Shown one piece after another: positions 41,382 through 49,662 of a DNA stretch of 64,000 nt. The first letter of the stretch is position 1. Each line of letters begins with the position of its first letter. Under the pieces are notes generated by a model. It did no database searches. It saw nothing but the letters and a program-made list of their open reading frames with translations, and had not been told where the DNA came from. The DNA comes from Pseudosulfitobacter sp. DSM 107133 (lineage in GTDB: Bacteria > Pseudomonadota > Alphaproteobacteria > Rhodobacterales > Rhodobacteraceae), in contig NZ_CP085157.1 in the NCBI RefSeq assembly GCF_022788695.1, forward strand, positions 1 through 64,000, in the 5' to 3' direction. Position numbers and translations under genes: made by a program.

Positions 41382-42266
41382 TCATTGACCTTTCACCCGC
41401 TTATCAAAACGTCTTAAGAATATACGGGCTGTGATCAGGATTATTTGAAACCGAAAAGCACAATCTTCTTCATCTGACAGACCCGGATGGCTGCCGTGCG
41501 GATGCAATCTTGCCCACAACCCCAATACGTACGCGGGTTTGCCTCTGTCGTTCTCCCACTCATTGTATTCGTGAAGTAGGAATGGTCCCGATTTTGTATC
41601 TGCAAGGTATTGCCTCTTCGCGTCATCACTAACCTTAGGATTACATCCAAAATACTCCGCAATTTTGTCCAGCAGTTCCTGATAGAAATCTCTGATCATC
41701 GCGTTGGCGGAAGACCAGTTCCCTTGCGAAAAGTTCTGAACCGCTTGATCCAAATGCCCCTTGGCGACGCCAAACCCGTGCCGACCAAGTAAGGCCTCAA
41801 TTTCGCTGGTCGCCTCTCGAAAATCTGTCTCAGGGACATCCTCAGGCAGCATCCGCCTGAGAACAGTCTGTATAATGACCCTTGGAGCGTCATCGAAAAT
41901 GGAAGATCTGCCCATTGGGTCTGGCACCTCCTCTTCCACAAGTTCGAAGCCATCCATTTTCAGACCAGCAACAAGACGCAACCAGACATCTGGCTTGTTG
42001 CGCTTGCTCTGCTCGGATGCCGTAATTGCATGCTCAATCATGGCTCTGCTTAGGTCGCTGTTCCCATTTACCGTCGGAACAGAACGCCGTCCCATACTGC
42101 TTTTGGCGAACCTAACTAAATCATTGGCCTTCGAAGCGCCCGATCCAGAGCCACAGAATTCCTCGACACCCCACCCTAAAACAAGAGACGAGAACGCGGC
42201 TTGCGTTGACATTTCAGCAATCATCTCGCCCGCTGCCATCAGCGTCATGCTATTGAAGTTACTCAT
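41382..42266 (-). CDS. Unknown protein of the defence operon, 294 aa
   Basis: A 294-residue protein I do not recognise. It overlaps the methyltransferase stop by 4 bp (ATGA), so it is translated with it. The N-terminus is hydrophobic/small-residue rich (LMAAGEMIAEMSTQAAFSSLVLGWG) but not a clear membrane segment. The middle is acidic and helical, and the C-terminus has GSHPGLSDEEDCAFRFQIILITARIFLRRFDKR, an ending I have seen in defence-associated proteins with abortive-infection-like C-termini. It could be a specificity or regulatory subunit of the neighbouring enzymes, or a separate abortive effector. The DNA is AT-richer than the methyltransferase gene. Confidence 0.7.
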   Translation of the reverse strand: MSNFNSMTLMAAGEMIAEMSTQAAFSSLVLGWGVEEFCGSGSGASKANDLVRFAKSSMGRRSVPTVNGNSDLSRAMIEHAITASEQSKRNKPDVWLRLVAGLKMDGFELVEEEVPDPMGRSSIFDDAPRVIIQTVLRRMLPEDVPETDFREATSEIEALLGRHGFGVAKGHLDQAVQNFSQGNWSSANAMIRDFYQELLDKIAEYFGCNPKVSDDAKRQYLADTKSGPFLLHEYNEWENDRGKPAYVLGLWARLHPHGSHPGLSDEEDCAFRFQIILITARIFLRRFDKRVKGQ

Positions 42267-45013
42267 ACGCTCACCTTCGTCGTCATCTTCGTGTACATCT
42301 CGAACAGTTTTTCCAGCCGTTCCGTGTCGTTACGGAAGCGGCGGCCGATGTAGATGCGTTCCAGCACCTCGTCGTTGTGGTCATGCGCGGCGCGGAGGTT
42401 GGCGGGCATTTTTTCGGGGTCGTAGAGGTCGGCGATGGTGGCGGGGAAATGCGCCTCGCGCGCCAGTAGGATGCCTTCGGCCGCCGCTGTCAGATCAGCG
42501 CGATTTTTTTCGGTCAGCTTTGGGACGGGGAAGGTATTCCAGCCGAGGGTGTTGGAATAGCTGAAATCGGTTCGCATCCGCACGCAAACCGTGCCGATCC
42601 AGACCCAATGCAGACGCGAGGCGATCAGCGCCATGTTCCAGAGCGGGGCGTCGTAGAGGGCGAAGGACTTTTCTTGAATGATACTCTCAGGGGCCAAGAC
42701 GCCAACAGGAAGGTATGGCCGGTTCTCCGAGCTGACACGCGGAACGACCATAACTGATTTTTCCGCCGTAACCTGATCTCGAAACCTATATGGTGTTTCA
42801 GCGAGTTTCTGGGCGGCTTTGTCCTGCTTGGCGGCCTGTCGTGCCTTGGCAACCTCCGCCATTTTTTGGGCGATCGGCGGAACTGACTCTGCCGCTGAAC
42901 GGTCTTTTTCCTTTATCCAGAGACAGGCGCGAGGCGCGGCCGAGATGAACTCCTTTGAGCCATACAGAGGTCGAACAAAGTGTGAGGCCCTCGGATAAGT
43001 TTCAATCAATTCTCGCCCTTCTTGGCGCGAAAAGATTAACGCCGCCCCGTAGTAGGGGTGGTTGCCAAATTGCATGATTGCGCGGTCATCAACGGGTTTC
43101 GAGCGCATCGTGATCGCCACATTTGGAGCGGTCACCAGATAGGCATTGATGTTGTCGGCCTCTCTGACGACCGCTCCGCCATCCTCAGCAAGCGTGAACA
43201 GCTTGCGCACCGCGCCCGAATGATTTGAAATACCAACTATCACAACAGTCACACCTGCATTGTGGCTGGCAAGGTTTGCCCATTTGAAACTGGTATGGGC
43301 AAAGGCGATTTCGTGCCCTGTCTTGGAAATCAACGGCCAGAGGATCGGCACCTGTTGCCCCTGACAGATCGAATTGGTGGACACGAAGGCCGATACGGTG
43401 GGCGTATGCAGCCCGTAATCGGCGGCCTTCATGAACCAGCCTGCAACATAGTCGAGTGACTTCCAGCTTTTCGTGCGTCCCTCGAAAATGCGCCCAAGGT
43501 CTTCTTTCTGCTCCGTGCTCTGCCATTTGGACCCCAGATATGGAGGGTTGCCGCAGATATAGGTCTCGCCCCCCTCGTTCACGAAGTCGATCTGCGCCTG
43601 ATCCAGCGGCGACATGAACAGGTCATCGGCCTGAAACTTCACCCCCGTCCCCGTGGGCGGGCAGACAGACAGCCAGTCCAGCCGCAGGGCGTTGCCGCAG
43701 GTGATCCAGTTCTGCGCATCCAGCGGCAGGAATTCAGCCAGCGCCTCTTTCTGGCCGCGATAGGTCACGTCGCATTGGTATTCCGCGATGATCAGCGCCA
43801 ACCGCGCGATCTCGGCCGAGAAATCCCGCAGCTCGATTCCGCGATAGTTGGTCAGGGGAATGTCGGTGCGGCGCAGCGGCTCGCCCCGGCGCTTGTTAAT
43901 CTCGTATTCCAGCGCGCGCATTTCCTTGTAGGCGATGACAAGGAAGTTGCCCGAGCCGCAGGCGGGATCGAAGACGCGGATCTTGGCCATGCGGGCGCGC
44001 AGATTGGCCAGCTTGCGCGCGTTGTCGCCCGCCGCCTCCAGCTCTGCCCGGAGATCATCGAGGAAGAGCGGGTTCAGCACCTTCAGGATGTTCGGCACGG
44101 ACGTGTAGTGCATGCCGAGGACCGAGCGTTCCTCCTCATCCGCGACGGCCTGGATCATCGAGCCAAAAATGTCGGGGTTGATCTGCGTCCAGTCGAGGCT
44201 GCCGATATGGGATAGGTAGCGCTGCGCGATCTTGGAAAAGCGCGGCACATCGGTGCTGCCCGAGAAGAGGCCACCGTTCACATAGGGAAAGGTGTCGGCC
44301 CAGCGGGGCAGCTTGGCCTCGGCCCGTTTGGGGATGGCGGTGTTCATCGCACGGAAGATCTCGCCGATGACTTCGTGCGTGTTCGACCCGTCACGGTTCG
44401 CCATCTGGTCGATGGTGGCGGTGAAGAGGTTGTCGCTGACGAAGATGTCGGTGTCTTCGGCGAAAAAGCAGAAGATCAGCCGCGCCATGAAATGGTTCAT
44501 GTCGTGGCGTTTTTCGGCGCTGCCCCAGTCGTGGTTGTCCTTGATCAGTTCGACATAGAGCCGGTTGAGGCGGCTGGTGGCGCGGATGTCAAACGCACTT
44601 TCGCGGATCTGCTTGACGGTGGAGATACCTGCGAGCGGCAGGAAAAAGCCGAAATGGTCGGGGAAATCGGAGTAGCGGCAGGCGATGGTTTCGCCGGTGG
44701 TGATGTCCTCGGCATCGAGGTCTATGCCGTCGGTGGCGAGGATGAACTTGGCCTTGGCGCGGGTGGTCGCGGGGCTGTCGCGAAGGGCGGTCAGGGTCGC
44801 CGCGATGTCGCCCGGCGCGCAGGTCGCAAGATGGATGTTGTTGGTCTGCAGGACGCCGCCGATGTCTGATTTGTTCGACGCGCCGGTGCGCAGACGCTTG
44901 ATCGTCGTCTCTTTGTTGCCGAAGGCGATCAGGAAGGCATAGGGAAAGTCGGCCGCGTCGAAAGACTGCTCGGCGAGTTCGGTAACGGCTTGTTCGATTT
45001 CAACGGCGTTCAT
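42263..45013 (-). CDS. MmeI/YeeA-like adenine DNA methyltransferase
   Basis: A 916-residue enzyme from the ATG at 45013, which overlaps the VapC stop by 4 bp. The N-terminal third shows the MmeI/YeeA-type opening (FPYAFLIAFGNKETTIKRLRTG, then RLIFCFFAEDTDIF). The catalytic domain has motif I VFDPACGSGNFLVIAYKEM and motif IV CGNPPYLGSKW, which marks an N6-adenine methyltransferase. The C-terminal part (LPVGVLAPESIIQEKSFALYDAPLWNMALIASRLHWVWIGTVC) resembles the target-recognition region of single-chain type IIG/IIL enzymes. I could not confirm the N-terminal D...ExK nuclease motif of active MmeI enzymes; cutting may therefore depend on the helicase and GIY-YIG partners. Confidence 0.85.
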   Translation of the reverse strand: MNAVEIEQAVTELAEQSFDAADFPYAFLIAFGNKETTIKRLRTGASNKSDIGGVLQTNNIHLATCAPGDIAATLTALRDSPATTRAKAKFILATDGIDLDAEDITTGETIACRYSDFPDHFGFFLPLAGISTVKQIRESAFDIRATSRLNRLYVELIKDNHDWGSAEKRHDMNHFMARLIFCFFAEDTDIFVSDNLFTATIDQMANRDGSNTHEVIGEIFRAMNTAIPKRAEAKLPRWADTFPYVNGGLFSGSTDVPRFSKIAQRYLSHIGSLDWTQINPDIFGSMIQAVADEEERSVLGMHYTSVPNILKVLNPLFLDDLRAELEAAGDNARKLANLRARMAKIRVFDPACGSGNFLVIAYKEMRALEYEINKRRGEPLRRTDIPLTNYRGIELRDFSAEIARLALIIAEYQCDVTYRGQKEALAEFLPLDAQNWITCGNALRLDWLSVCPPTGTGVKFQADDLFMSPLDQAQIDFVNEGGETYICGNPPYLGSKWQSTEQKEDLGRIFEGRTKSWKSLDYVAGWFMKAADYGLHTPTVSAFVSTNSICQGQQVPILWPLISKTGHEIAFAHTSFKWANLASHNAGVTVVIVGISNHSGAVRKLFTLAEDGGAVVREADNINAYLVTAPNVAITMRSKPVDDRAIMQFGNHPYYGAALIFSRQEGRELIETYPRASHFVRPLYGSKEFISAAPRACLWIKEKDRSAAESVPPIAQKMAEVAKARQAAKQDKAAQKLAETPYRFRDQVTAEKSVMVVPRVSSENRPYLPVGVLAPESIIQEKSFALYDAPLWNMALIASRLHWVWIGTVCVRMRTDFSYSNTLGWNTFPVPKLTEKNRADLTAAAEGILLAREAHFPATIADLYDPEKMPANLRAAHDHNDEVLERIYIGRRFRNDTERLEKLFEMYTKMTTKVSV

Positions 45014-45432
45014 GCGGCAGTCCAGGGGTTGATCAGGTCGATCTCGCAACCCTCGAAGTCAGGCGTATTGCGTGTGGCAACGGTGGCGCCGCAAGCGTGG
45101 GCAATGGATGCGATCTGGCAATCGGCCTGGGCGATCGGTCGCCCGGCGGACCGTCGTGCGGCGGCGATGGTGGCGCAGGACTGCGCGGCGTTGCTGTCGA
45201 AGGGCAGAATGCGCCCGGCCAGGTCCTCGCGCAGGATGCGATCCACCGCATCAACCAGCGCAGCGCGGCGCTTGCCGTTCCCCATGATCGCGAGGCCGTA
45301 GCGCAGCTCCGCCTCCGATATCGAGGTCAGGTAGACGTTGAGCCCGTCCTGAGCCGACAACCAGTGTTCGACCCTGGGCTCCGGGGCCGGGCGCAAAAGC
45401 TCGGAGATGACATTCGTGTCGAGGATGATCAT
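45010..45432 (-). CDS. VapC/FitB-family PIN-domain toxin
   Basis: A 140-residue PIN-domain ribonuclease. The acidic residues expected at the active site are in MIILDTNVISELLRP (Asp5), ISEAELRYGLA (Glu, about 41), IAQADCQIASIA (Asp, about 104) and RNTPDFEG (Asp, about 124). This is the FitB/VapC pattern, where the toxin cuts RNA until bound by its antitoxin. It lies 9 bp after the antitoxin gene and its TGA overlaps the ATG of the methyltransferase (ATGA). Toxin and methyltransferase should therefore be translated together, tying the defence enzymes to an addiction unit. Confidence 0.88.
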   Translation of the reverse strand: MIILDTNVISELLRPAPEPRVEHWLSAQDGLNVYLTSISEAELRYGLAIMGNGKRRAALVDAVDRILREDLAGRILPFDSNAAQSCATIAAARRSAGRPIAQADCQIASIAHACGATVATRNTPDFEGCEIDLINPWTAA

Positions 45433-45441
45433 GCGTCAGGC

Positions 45442-45684
45442 CTAGTCGAATATGGGCGGTTCGCGCATGGCTTCACGCTGCGGAAGGTCGAGATCAACGC
45501 CGCCCAGAGGCGCGACCCGCGCACGGATCGCCGCAGCAAGATCGTGGCTGGGCTTCGCCTCGCCAACGACGTGGCGCAGGATCTCGCGCGCCTCCTCTTC
45601 CATCGAACGGCCATGTTCGGCCGCGCGGATGCGAAGGCGCCGCTTCACGTCATCGTCAAGGTTTCGGATGGTAATGCTTGCCAT
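45442..45684 (-). CDS. VapB/FitA-family antitoxin
   Basis: An 80-residue antitoxin. Its N-terminus is a ribbon-helix-helix (ASITIRNLDDDVKRRLRIRAAEHGRSMEEEAREIL, about 2-36), the FitA type, which binds operator DNA as a dimer of dimers. The C-terminal 40 residues are extended and should occupy the toxin's active site. First gene of the leftward operon, with the ribosome binding site AGGAGG and a promoter containing an inverted repeat. It probably represses the whole operon, including the methyltransferase. Confidence 0.88.
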   Translation of the reverse strand: MASITIRNLDDDVKRRLRIRAAEHGRSMEEEAREILRHVVGEAKPSHDLAAAIRARVAPLGGVDLDLPQREAMREPPIFD

Positions 45685-45701
45685 GATATCCTCCTGAGAG
45701 G

Positions 45702-45730
45702 AGTGTAATCATCGCAATCAATGCGATCAA
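45702..45730 (-). promoter_or_regulatory. Promoter and operator of the VapBC-defence operon
   Basis: Leftward -35 TTGATC (45730-45725) and -10 TACACT (45707-45702) with 17 bp spacing. The inverted repeat ATCGCA/TGCGAT (45711-45716, 45722-45727) lies between them, fitting FitA-type repression. Confidence 0.6.
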
Positions 45731-45810
45731 GCGCAAACGCGCTCATGTTGGGACAAGACGGGAGAGATCACCGTCCGAAAGTGCTCAATGCGCACGCTTC
45801 CAAACATCCC

Positions 45811-46824
45811 TCAGCTGGTCACTTCTGATTTTTCAATACCAGGCACCCACACCTGTTCGACCCCACGTCTCCCGTCCTTCCGACCAAGCTGCACCACGAC
45901 ATCGATGCTGGAGGCGGCATAGCGCCTTACCTCCTCAAAACTCATATTGATGCCGACGGACATGACCATGAGGGCAAGGCGGTCGAGCGCCTTCTGCGCG
46001 GTATCGGCGTGAATTGTGGTGAAAGAGCCGGAATGGCCGGTGTTGATCGCGTCGAGGAAGGTCTTGCATTCATCGCCGCGCAACTCGCCAAGAATGATCC
46101 GGTCAGGACGCATGCGCAAAGAGGTCTCCAGCAATTTGGCCGCGGTGCGTTCACTTGAGGGGACACGGTCCGCCTTGAGCATCGTGCGATTGGGCTGCGG
46201 AGGAAAGAGCTCAAATGCGTCCTCGATGGTCAAGATACGTTCCGTCTCGGTCACCAGCGCGAGAAGCGCCCGAGCAAAAGTCGTTTTGCCCGTGGACGTC
46301 CCGCCGCTGATCATGATGTTCAACCGCTCATCGATGCAGAGTTTCATGGCGGCTCGAATATCCCCCGCTTGGGTCAGCGCGATCACCCGTTCGGCTTTTT
46401 CCTGTCGTTCGGCGTCCAGGTCCACCAGTGCACCGTGCAACAGACCGATGTCGCCCAAGGTGAGTTGGTCTTCACTGTAGCGGCGCAAGGTGATCGACGG
46501 CCCGCCATCCACGACCGGTGGATAGACGACCTGTGCCCGGATCGGCTTGCCGTTTATCTCGATCTTGCCGGAGACGAGCGGCTTTTTCTCGCTGATCTGT
46601 CCGTGGGTGGCGCTGGCAATGGATGTTGCAAGGTCCCGAGCTTGGGAAGGGGAGAAAAACACACCTTCGAGGCCGACCATATGCTCAGCCCCCCGGGTTT
46701 CCACCCAGACCTTTCCATCGGGATTGACCGCTATTTCGACCACGCAGGGATCGGCGATCGGTGCAGCCAGAGGTTTTAGATAGGTCGAAAGAAAACTGGC
46801 TTTTTCTGCCGCCGGGTTCATCAA
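45811..46824 (-). CDS. virB11: VirB11 secretion ATPase
   Basis: A 337-residue hexameric traffic ATPase on the inner face of the membrane, working with VirB4 and VirD4. The N-terminal domain (to about 140) precedes Walker A GGTSTGKT (174-181), the Asp box ILTIEDAFELFPP, Walker B-like RIILGELRGDE and the His box TGHSGSFTTIHAD, all in the VirB11 order. The start overlaps the virB10 stop by 4 bp. Last gene of the virB operon; about 125 bp separates it from the start of the defence operon, which is read in the same direction. Confidence 0.95.
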   Translation of the reverse strand: MMNPAAEKASFLSTYLKPLAAPIADPCVVEIAVNPDGKVWVETRGAEHMVGLEGVFFSPSQARDLATSIASATHGQISEKKPLVSGKIEINGKPIRAQVVYPPVVDGGPSITLRRYSEDQLTLGDIGLLHGALVDLDAERQEKAERVIALTQAGDIRAAMKLCIDERLNIMISGGTSTGKTTFARALLALVTETERILTIEDAFELFPPQPNRTMLKADRVPSSERTAAKLLETSLRMRPDRIILGELRGDECKTFLDAINTGHSGSFTTIHADTAQKALDRLALMVMSVGINMSFEEVRRYAASSIDVVVQLGRKDGRRGVEQVWVPGIEKSEVTS

Positions 46825-48278
46825 TAGAACTCGAGATCACGGTCGACGATCACACTTATCGCAGCACCTGGCTGGACCGAGATAACCGGAGGCAGGGTGG
46901 CATATTCGCCGATCACCGCATTGGTTGCCTGCGAAAAACTGCCCGCGACATCCTCGGCAATTTCTGATCCGGTCTCGGAGCTGGCCTCGGATGCGGCGAT
47001 TGCCGGTCCTGCGCCGATGATCGAGAGCAATGCGGCTGTGCCAAAGCGCAGCCCAAAGCGGGAGTTCACGGAGCCCGTCACGCCCGAGCGGCCCTGATCG
47101 TCCGCGCCAAATGCGGCGAGCTGAACCGATTGCCCCTCGGGTGTGACGATGCGTGACCAGCCAACCAGAATGCGGGCCTGGCCCAAAGAGACATTCGAAT
47201 TGTAGGTCCCGAAGAGGCGGGAGCCTTCGGGAATGAGAACGCGGGACTGATCGAAACTCCAGACCGGGTAGTTCACGATGGCGGTAATCTGTCCGGGCAA
47301 TGTGGATTCGATGGCGGTTTCCAGTGACGCTTGAATGAGCGTGCCCTGCAGAACCGTATTGGAAGGATTGGCGATAACCTCCGCTGTCGCGACTTGAACG
47401 GGCTGGGCACCGTCCAACACGAAGGCGCGCGCCGCCGCATCTCCGACCGCAGGTCCCCTCTCAGGGTCAGATGCCGGACTGCCCGTCTGGCCGCCCGCAT
47501 CAAAGATCACCCCTTCGGACCGGATTTGTGTGTTGCGCAGCGCCGCCGCCTCGGCACGCCGACGGTCCAGTTCAGCCCGTCGCGCGGCTTCCTCGGCAGC
47601 GAGCTGATCCCGCTCGGTTTGCGCGCGTAGAGCGTCACTCATACCGTCATCGATCTGCTGTTGCAGGGCGTCGTTCTGGCGCTGCAGTCCGAGCATTTGC
47701 TCCATCAACTGCTCCATCCGGCCATCGGCAACACGCGCGCGTGCGGCAACCTCATCAGCGAGACGTTTTTGCGCTTCAAGATCGGCTTCTGCCAACCGGG
47801 TGTCCATCTCGCTTTGCATCTGGGCGATGAGCGCCGTGTTCTGTTCCTGGACCGAGCGCAGCGCTTCGGCCAGCTCGGCGGAATTGTCGGGGGCAGGGGC
47901 CTCGGCCAGTCTTGCCAACTGGGCTTGTAGGGCGATCACGTCGCTCGCAAGCTTGGCGTTCTGTTCCTCGAGGGCTTGGCGCTGCGCCGCGAGTTCATCC
48001 TCGATTGGTCCGGGATCGAACCTAGGCTCTGATCTTTGTTCGGTCGGTTCCGCGTCGGTTGTCATGCGGCCGAACCCGTCACCGTCGACCTGATCCTGAA
48101 AGTCGTCGGCTTTCGATGTTTCAACGGCAGAAGTGATGCCGCTGCCTTGCACAAGCGGGTAGGCAATGATGGCGGTCCCAGCCAGAAGCAATGCACCCAA
48201 ACCAAGCCTGAGCCCGAGAGATGCGCGCCGCTTGGGTGCGAAGCTGTATTCCTTTTCCCCGGTTTTCTCGTTGCTCAT
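46821..48278 (-). CDS. virB10: VirB10 channel protein
   Basis: A 485-residue envelope-spanning protein. A short cytoplasmic tail is followed by one membrane helix (LGLRLGLGALLLAGTAIIAYPLV, about 17-39) and a long periplasmic coiled-coil region rich in Glu, Gln and Ala (about 75-240). The conserved VirB10 barrel domain comes last, with VLQGTLIQASLETAIESTLPGQITA, VLIPEGSRLFGTY and WSRIVTPEGQSVQL. It bridges inner and outer membranes and gates the channel. The coiled coil is longer than in Agrobacterium VirB10. Sits between virB9 and virB11. Confidence 0.95.
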   Translation of the reverse strand: MSNEKTGEKEYSFAPKRRASLGLRLGLGALLLAGTAIIAYPLVQGSGITSAVETSKADDFQDQVDGDGFGRMTTDAEPTEQRSEPRFDPGPIEDELAAQRQALEEQNAKLASDVIALQAQLARLAEAPAPDNSAELAEALRSVQEQNTALIAQMQSEMDTRLAEADLEAQKRLADEVAARARVADGRMEQLMEQMLGLQRQNDALQQQIDDGMSDALRAQTERDQLAAEEAARRAELDRRRAEAAALRNTQIRSEGVIFDAGGQTGSPASDPERGPAVGDAAARAFVLDGAQPVQVATAEVIANPSNTVLQGTLIQASLETAIESTLPGQITAIVNYPVWSFDQSRVLIPEGSRLFGTYNSNVSLGQARILVGWSRIVTPEGQSVQLAAFGADDQGRSGVTGSVNSRFGLRFGTAALLSIIGAGPAIAASEASSETGSEIAEDVAGSFSQATNAVIGEYATLPPVISVQPGAAISVIVDRDLEFY

Positions 48279-48280
48279 GA

Positions 48281-49012
48281 TCAGAACTCCCGTCCACGCA
48301 GGGCGGCCACGGCAGCAGCCTCGGTCGTGAACCCACCAGTTTCCCGGGTAATGCAGATATGATCGTCGCCCATTCGGATCGTGTAGGCGTCCCGCACGCC
48401 GGTGACCCGCACGACCGCACCTTGCGTCTGGCTGTTCTGGGTGATCTCGTAGCCTTGGGCGTTCAAGCCGAAGATCGAGGGCCGCACGCCGGGCCGGAAT
48501 TCAAAGAAGGTCGAGCGCCCATCATTCCAGACCCGCACCGGGCGGATCGCACCGCTGCCCGCGAACTGATAGCCGGTATCTCGGCCTCCAGCCGCAAGCT
48601 GGCGCCCGGCGGGTCGCTCGTCGGGAAAGTTTACGACGACCCGGAAAGACTGTGTCCGCGAGCGTCCCTCTGTCAGATAGAAGGCGACAGCGCGGCGGTT
48701 GGTAAAGATCGTCAGGTTTGTCGCGGCCCGAGCCTCGACAGGCTTGATCGAGATCGTATTGCGGTTTGACAGAACCTCCACTTCATAGGACGCGGAGTCA
48801 CCGATCAGGACTTGATTGATCCGTTCGCCGGGACCGAGTTCGATTGACGTGTTTACCCGAAGGTGGGTGTCGATCCGGATCACATCCGTAGGGTTGAAGG
48901 TCACGTGGCGAACGCGGGCGTCCTGGCCCATGGTGACCGGTGCGCGCTCGGCCAAGGCGGGCGTTCCGAGCAACCCGCCGACCGTTGCGATGGCAATTAT
49001 GAAGGTTTTCAT
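48281..49012 (-). CDS. virB9: VirB9 channel protein
   Basis: A 243-residue periplasmic/outer-membrane protein with a signal peptide (MKTFIIAIATVGGLLGTPALA, cleavage near residue 21). The N-terminal domain has the VirB9 pattern (VRHVTFNPTDVIRIDTHLRV, then IELGPGERINQVLIGDS) and the C-terminal domain ends with GVRDAYTIRMGDDHICI. With VirB7 and VirB10 it forms the outer-membrane core ring. Three bases separate it from virB10 and three from virB8, as expected in a tightly packed operon. Confidence 0.93.
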   Translation of the reverse strand: MKTFIIAIATVGGLLGTPALAERAPVTMGQDARVRHVTFNPTDVIRIDTHLRVNTSIELGPGERINQVLIGDSASYEVEVLSNRNTISIKPVEARAATNLTIFTNRRAVAFYLTEGRSRTQSFRVVVNFPDERPAGRQLAAGGRDTGYQFAGSGAIRPVRVWNDGRSTFFEFRPGVRPSIFGLNAQGYEITQNSQTQGAVVRVTGVRDAYTIRMGDDHICITRETGGFTTEAAAVAALRGREF

Positions 49013-49015
49013 GAA

Positions 49016-49660
49016 CTATTCTCGTGTCAGTGTTTCGGCATCGACCCGGTAAGCGGTCACCGAGAAGCCAAGGGGATTTTCCCAAACGCGTGTCAGGGAG
49101 CGTTCGCGGCGGGGGGCAAATTCAAACCCTACGGTGGCGATGAATGTTTGCGTGACGGGGGTCTGGTTGGGTCGGGTGAGGCGTTTGTCGAACCGGATCT
49201 GAGCCACTTCGTCCTGCAGGAAGGTGATCGCCCGCACGCGGACATCGACCTGCGCATTCGCGCCGTAGCTGCGCGGTGGATAATTCTCGGCCCCCGCGGT
49301 CCAGAGTTCTATCAGCGAGGCGCGGGCGGGCCCGCTGGAGCGCCGCTGGACACTTTCGAGCCGTTCTTGAATGCCGTTCCTGAAATAGCTTTCGCGGTCG
49401 CTGATATAACTGACAAGCAGGGATTCCTTGATCGCTTCCTCATCGGTGATACCAGTCGGCTGAACCTGATAGATGCGTTCTGCTGCACCCGACGTGCTGT
49501 CGACGAGGACGGTAAACACTTCGGTTTCGCGCAGGGGCAACATAACCGTAATGGTCAGGGCCAACAGCACGGATACGGCGCAGGAACAGCCCGCAACGAT
49601 CCATGCGGCGCGCGCTGCCCGGCGCGGACCCATCACCAAATCGATATCGAAACCACTCAT
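49016..49660 (-). CDS. virB8: VirB8 inner-membrane assembly protein
   Basis: A 214-residue bitopic protein: a basic cytoplasmic start, one membrane helix (about 17-39, WIVAGCSCAVSVLLALTITVMLPL) and a periplasmic VirB8 domain with the NTF2-like fold (VFTVLVDSTSGAAERIYQV through VTQTFIATVGFEFAP and the closing NPLGFSVTAYRVDAET). It nucleates channel assembly by contacting VirB9 and VirB10. The length is usual for the family. Confidence 0.92.
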   Translation of the reverse strand: MSGFDIDLVMGPRRAARAAWIVAGCSCAVSVLLALTITVMLPLRETEVFTVLVDSTSGAAERIYQVQPTGITDEEAIKESLLVSYISDRESYFRNGIQERLESVQRRSSGPARASLIELWTAGAENYPPRSYGANAQVDVRVRAITFLQDEVAQIRFDKRLTRPNQTPVTQTFIATVGFEFAPRRERSLTRVWENPLGFSVTAYRVDAETLTRE

Positions 49661-49662
49661 GA

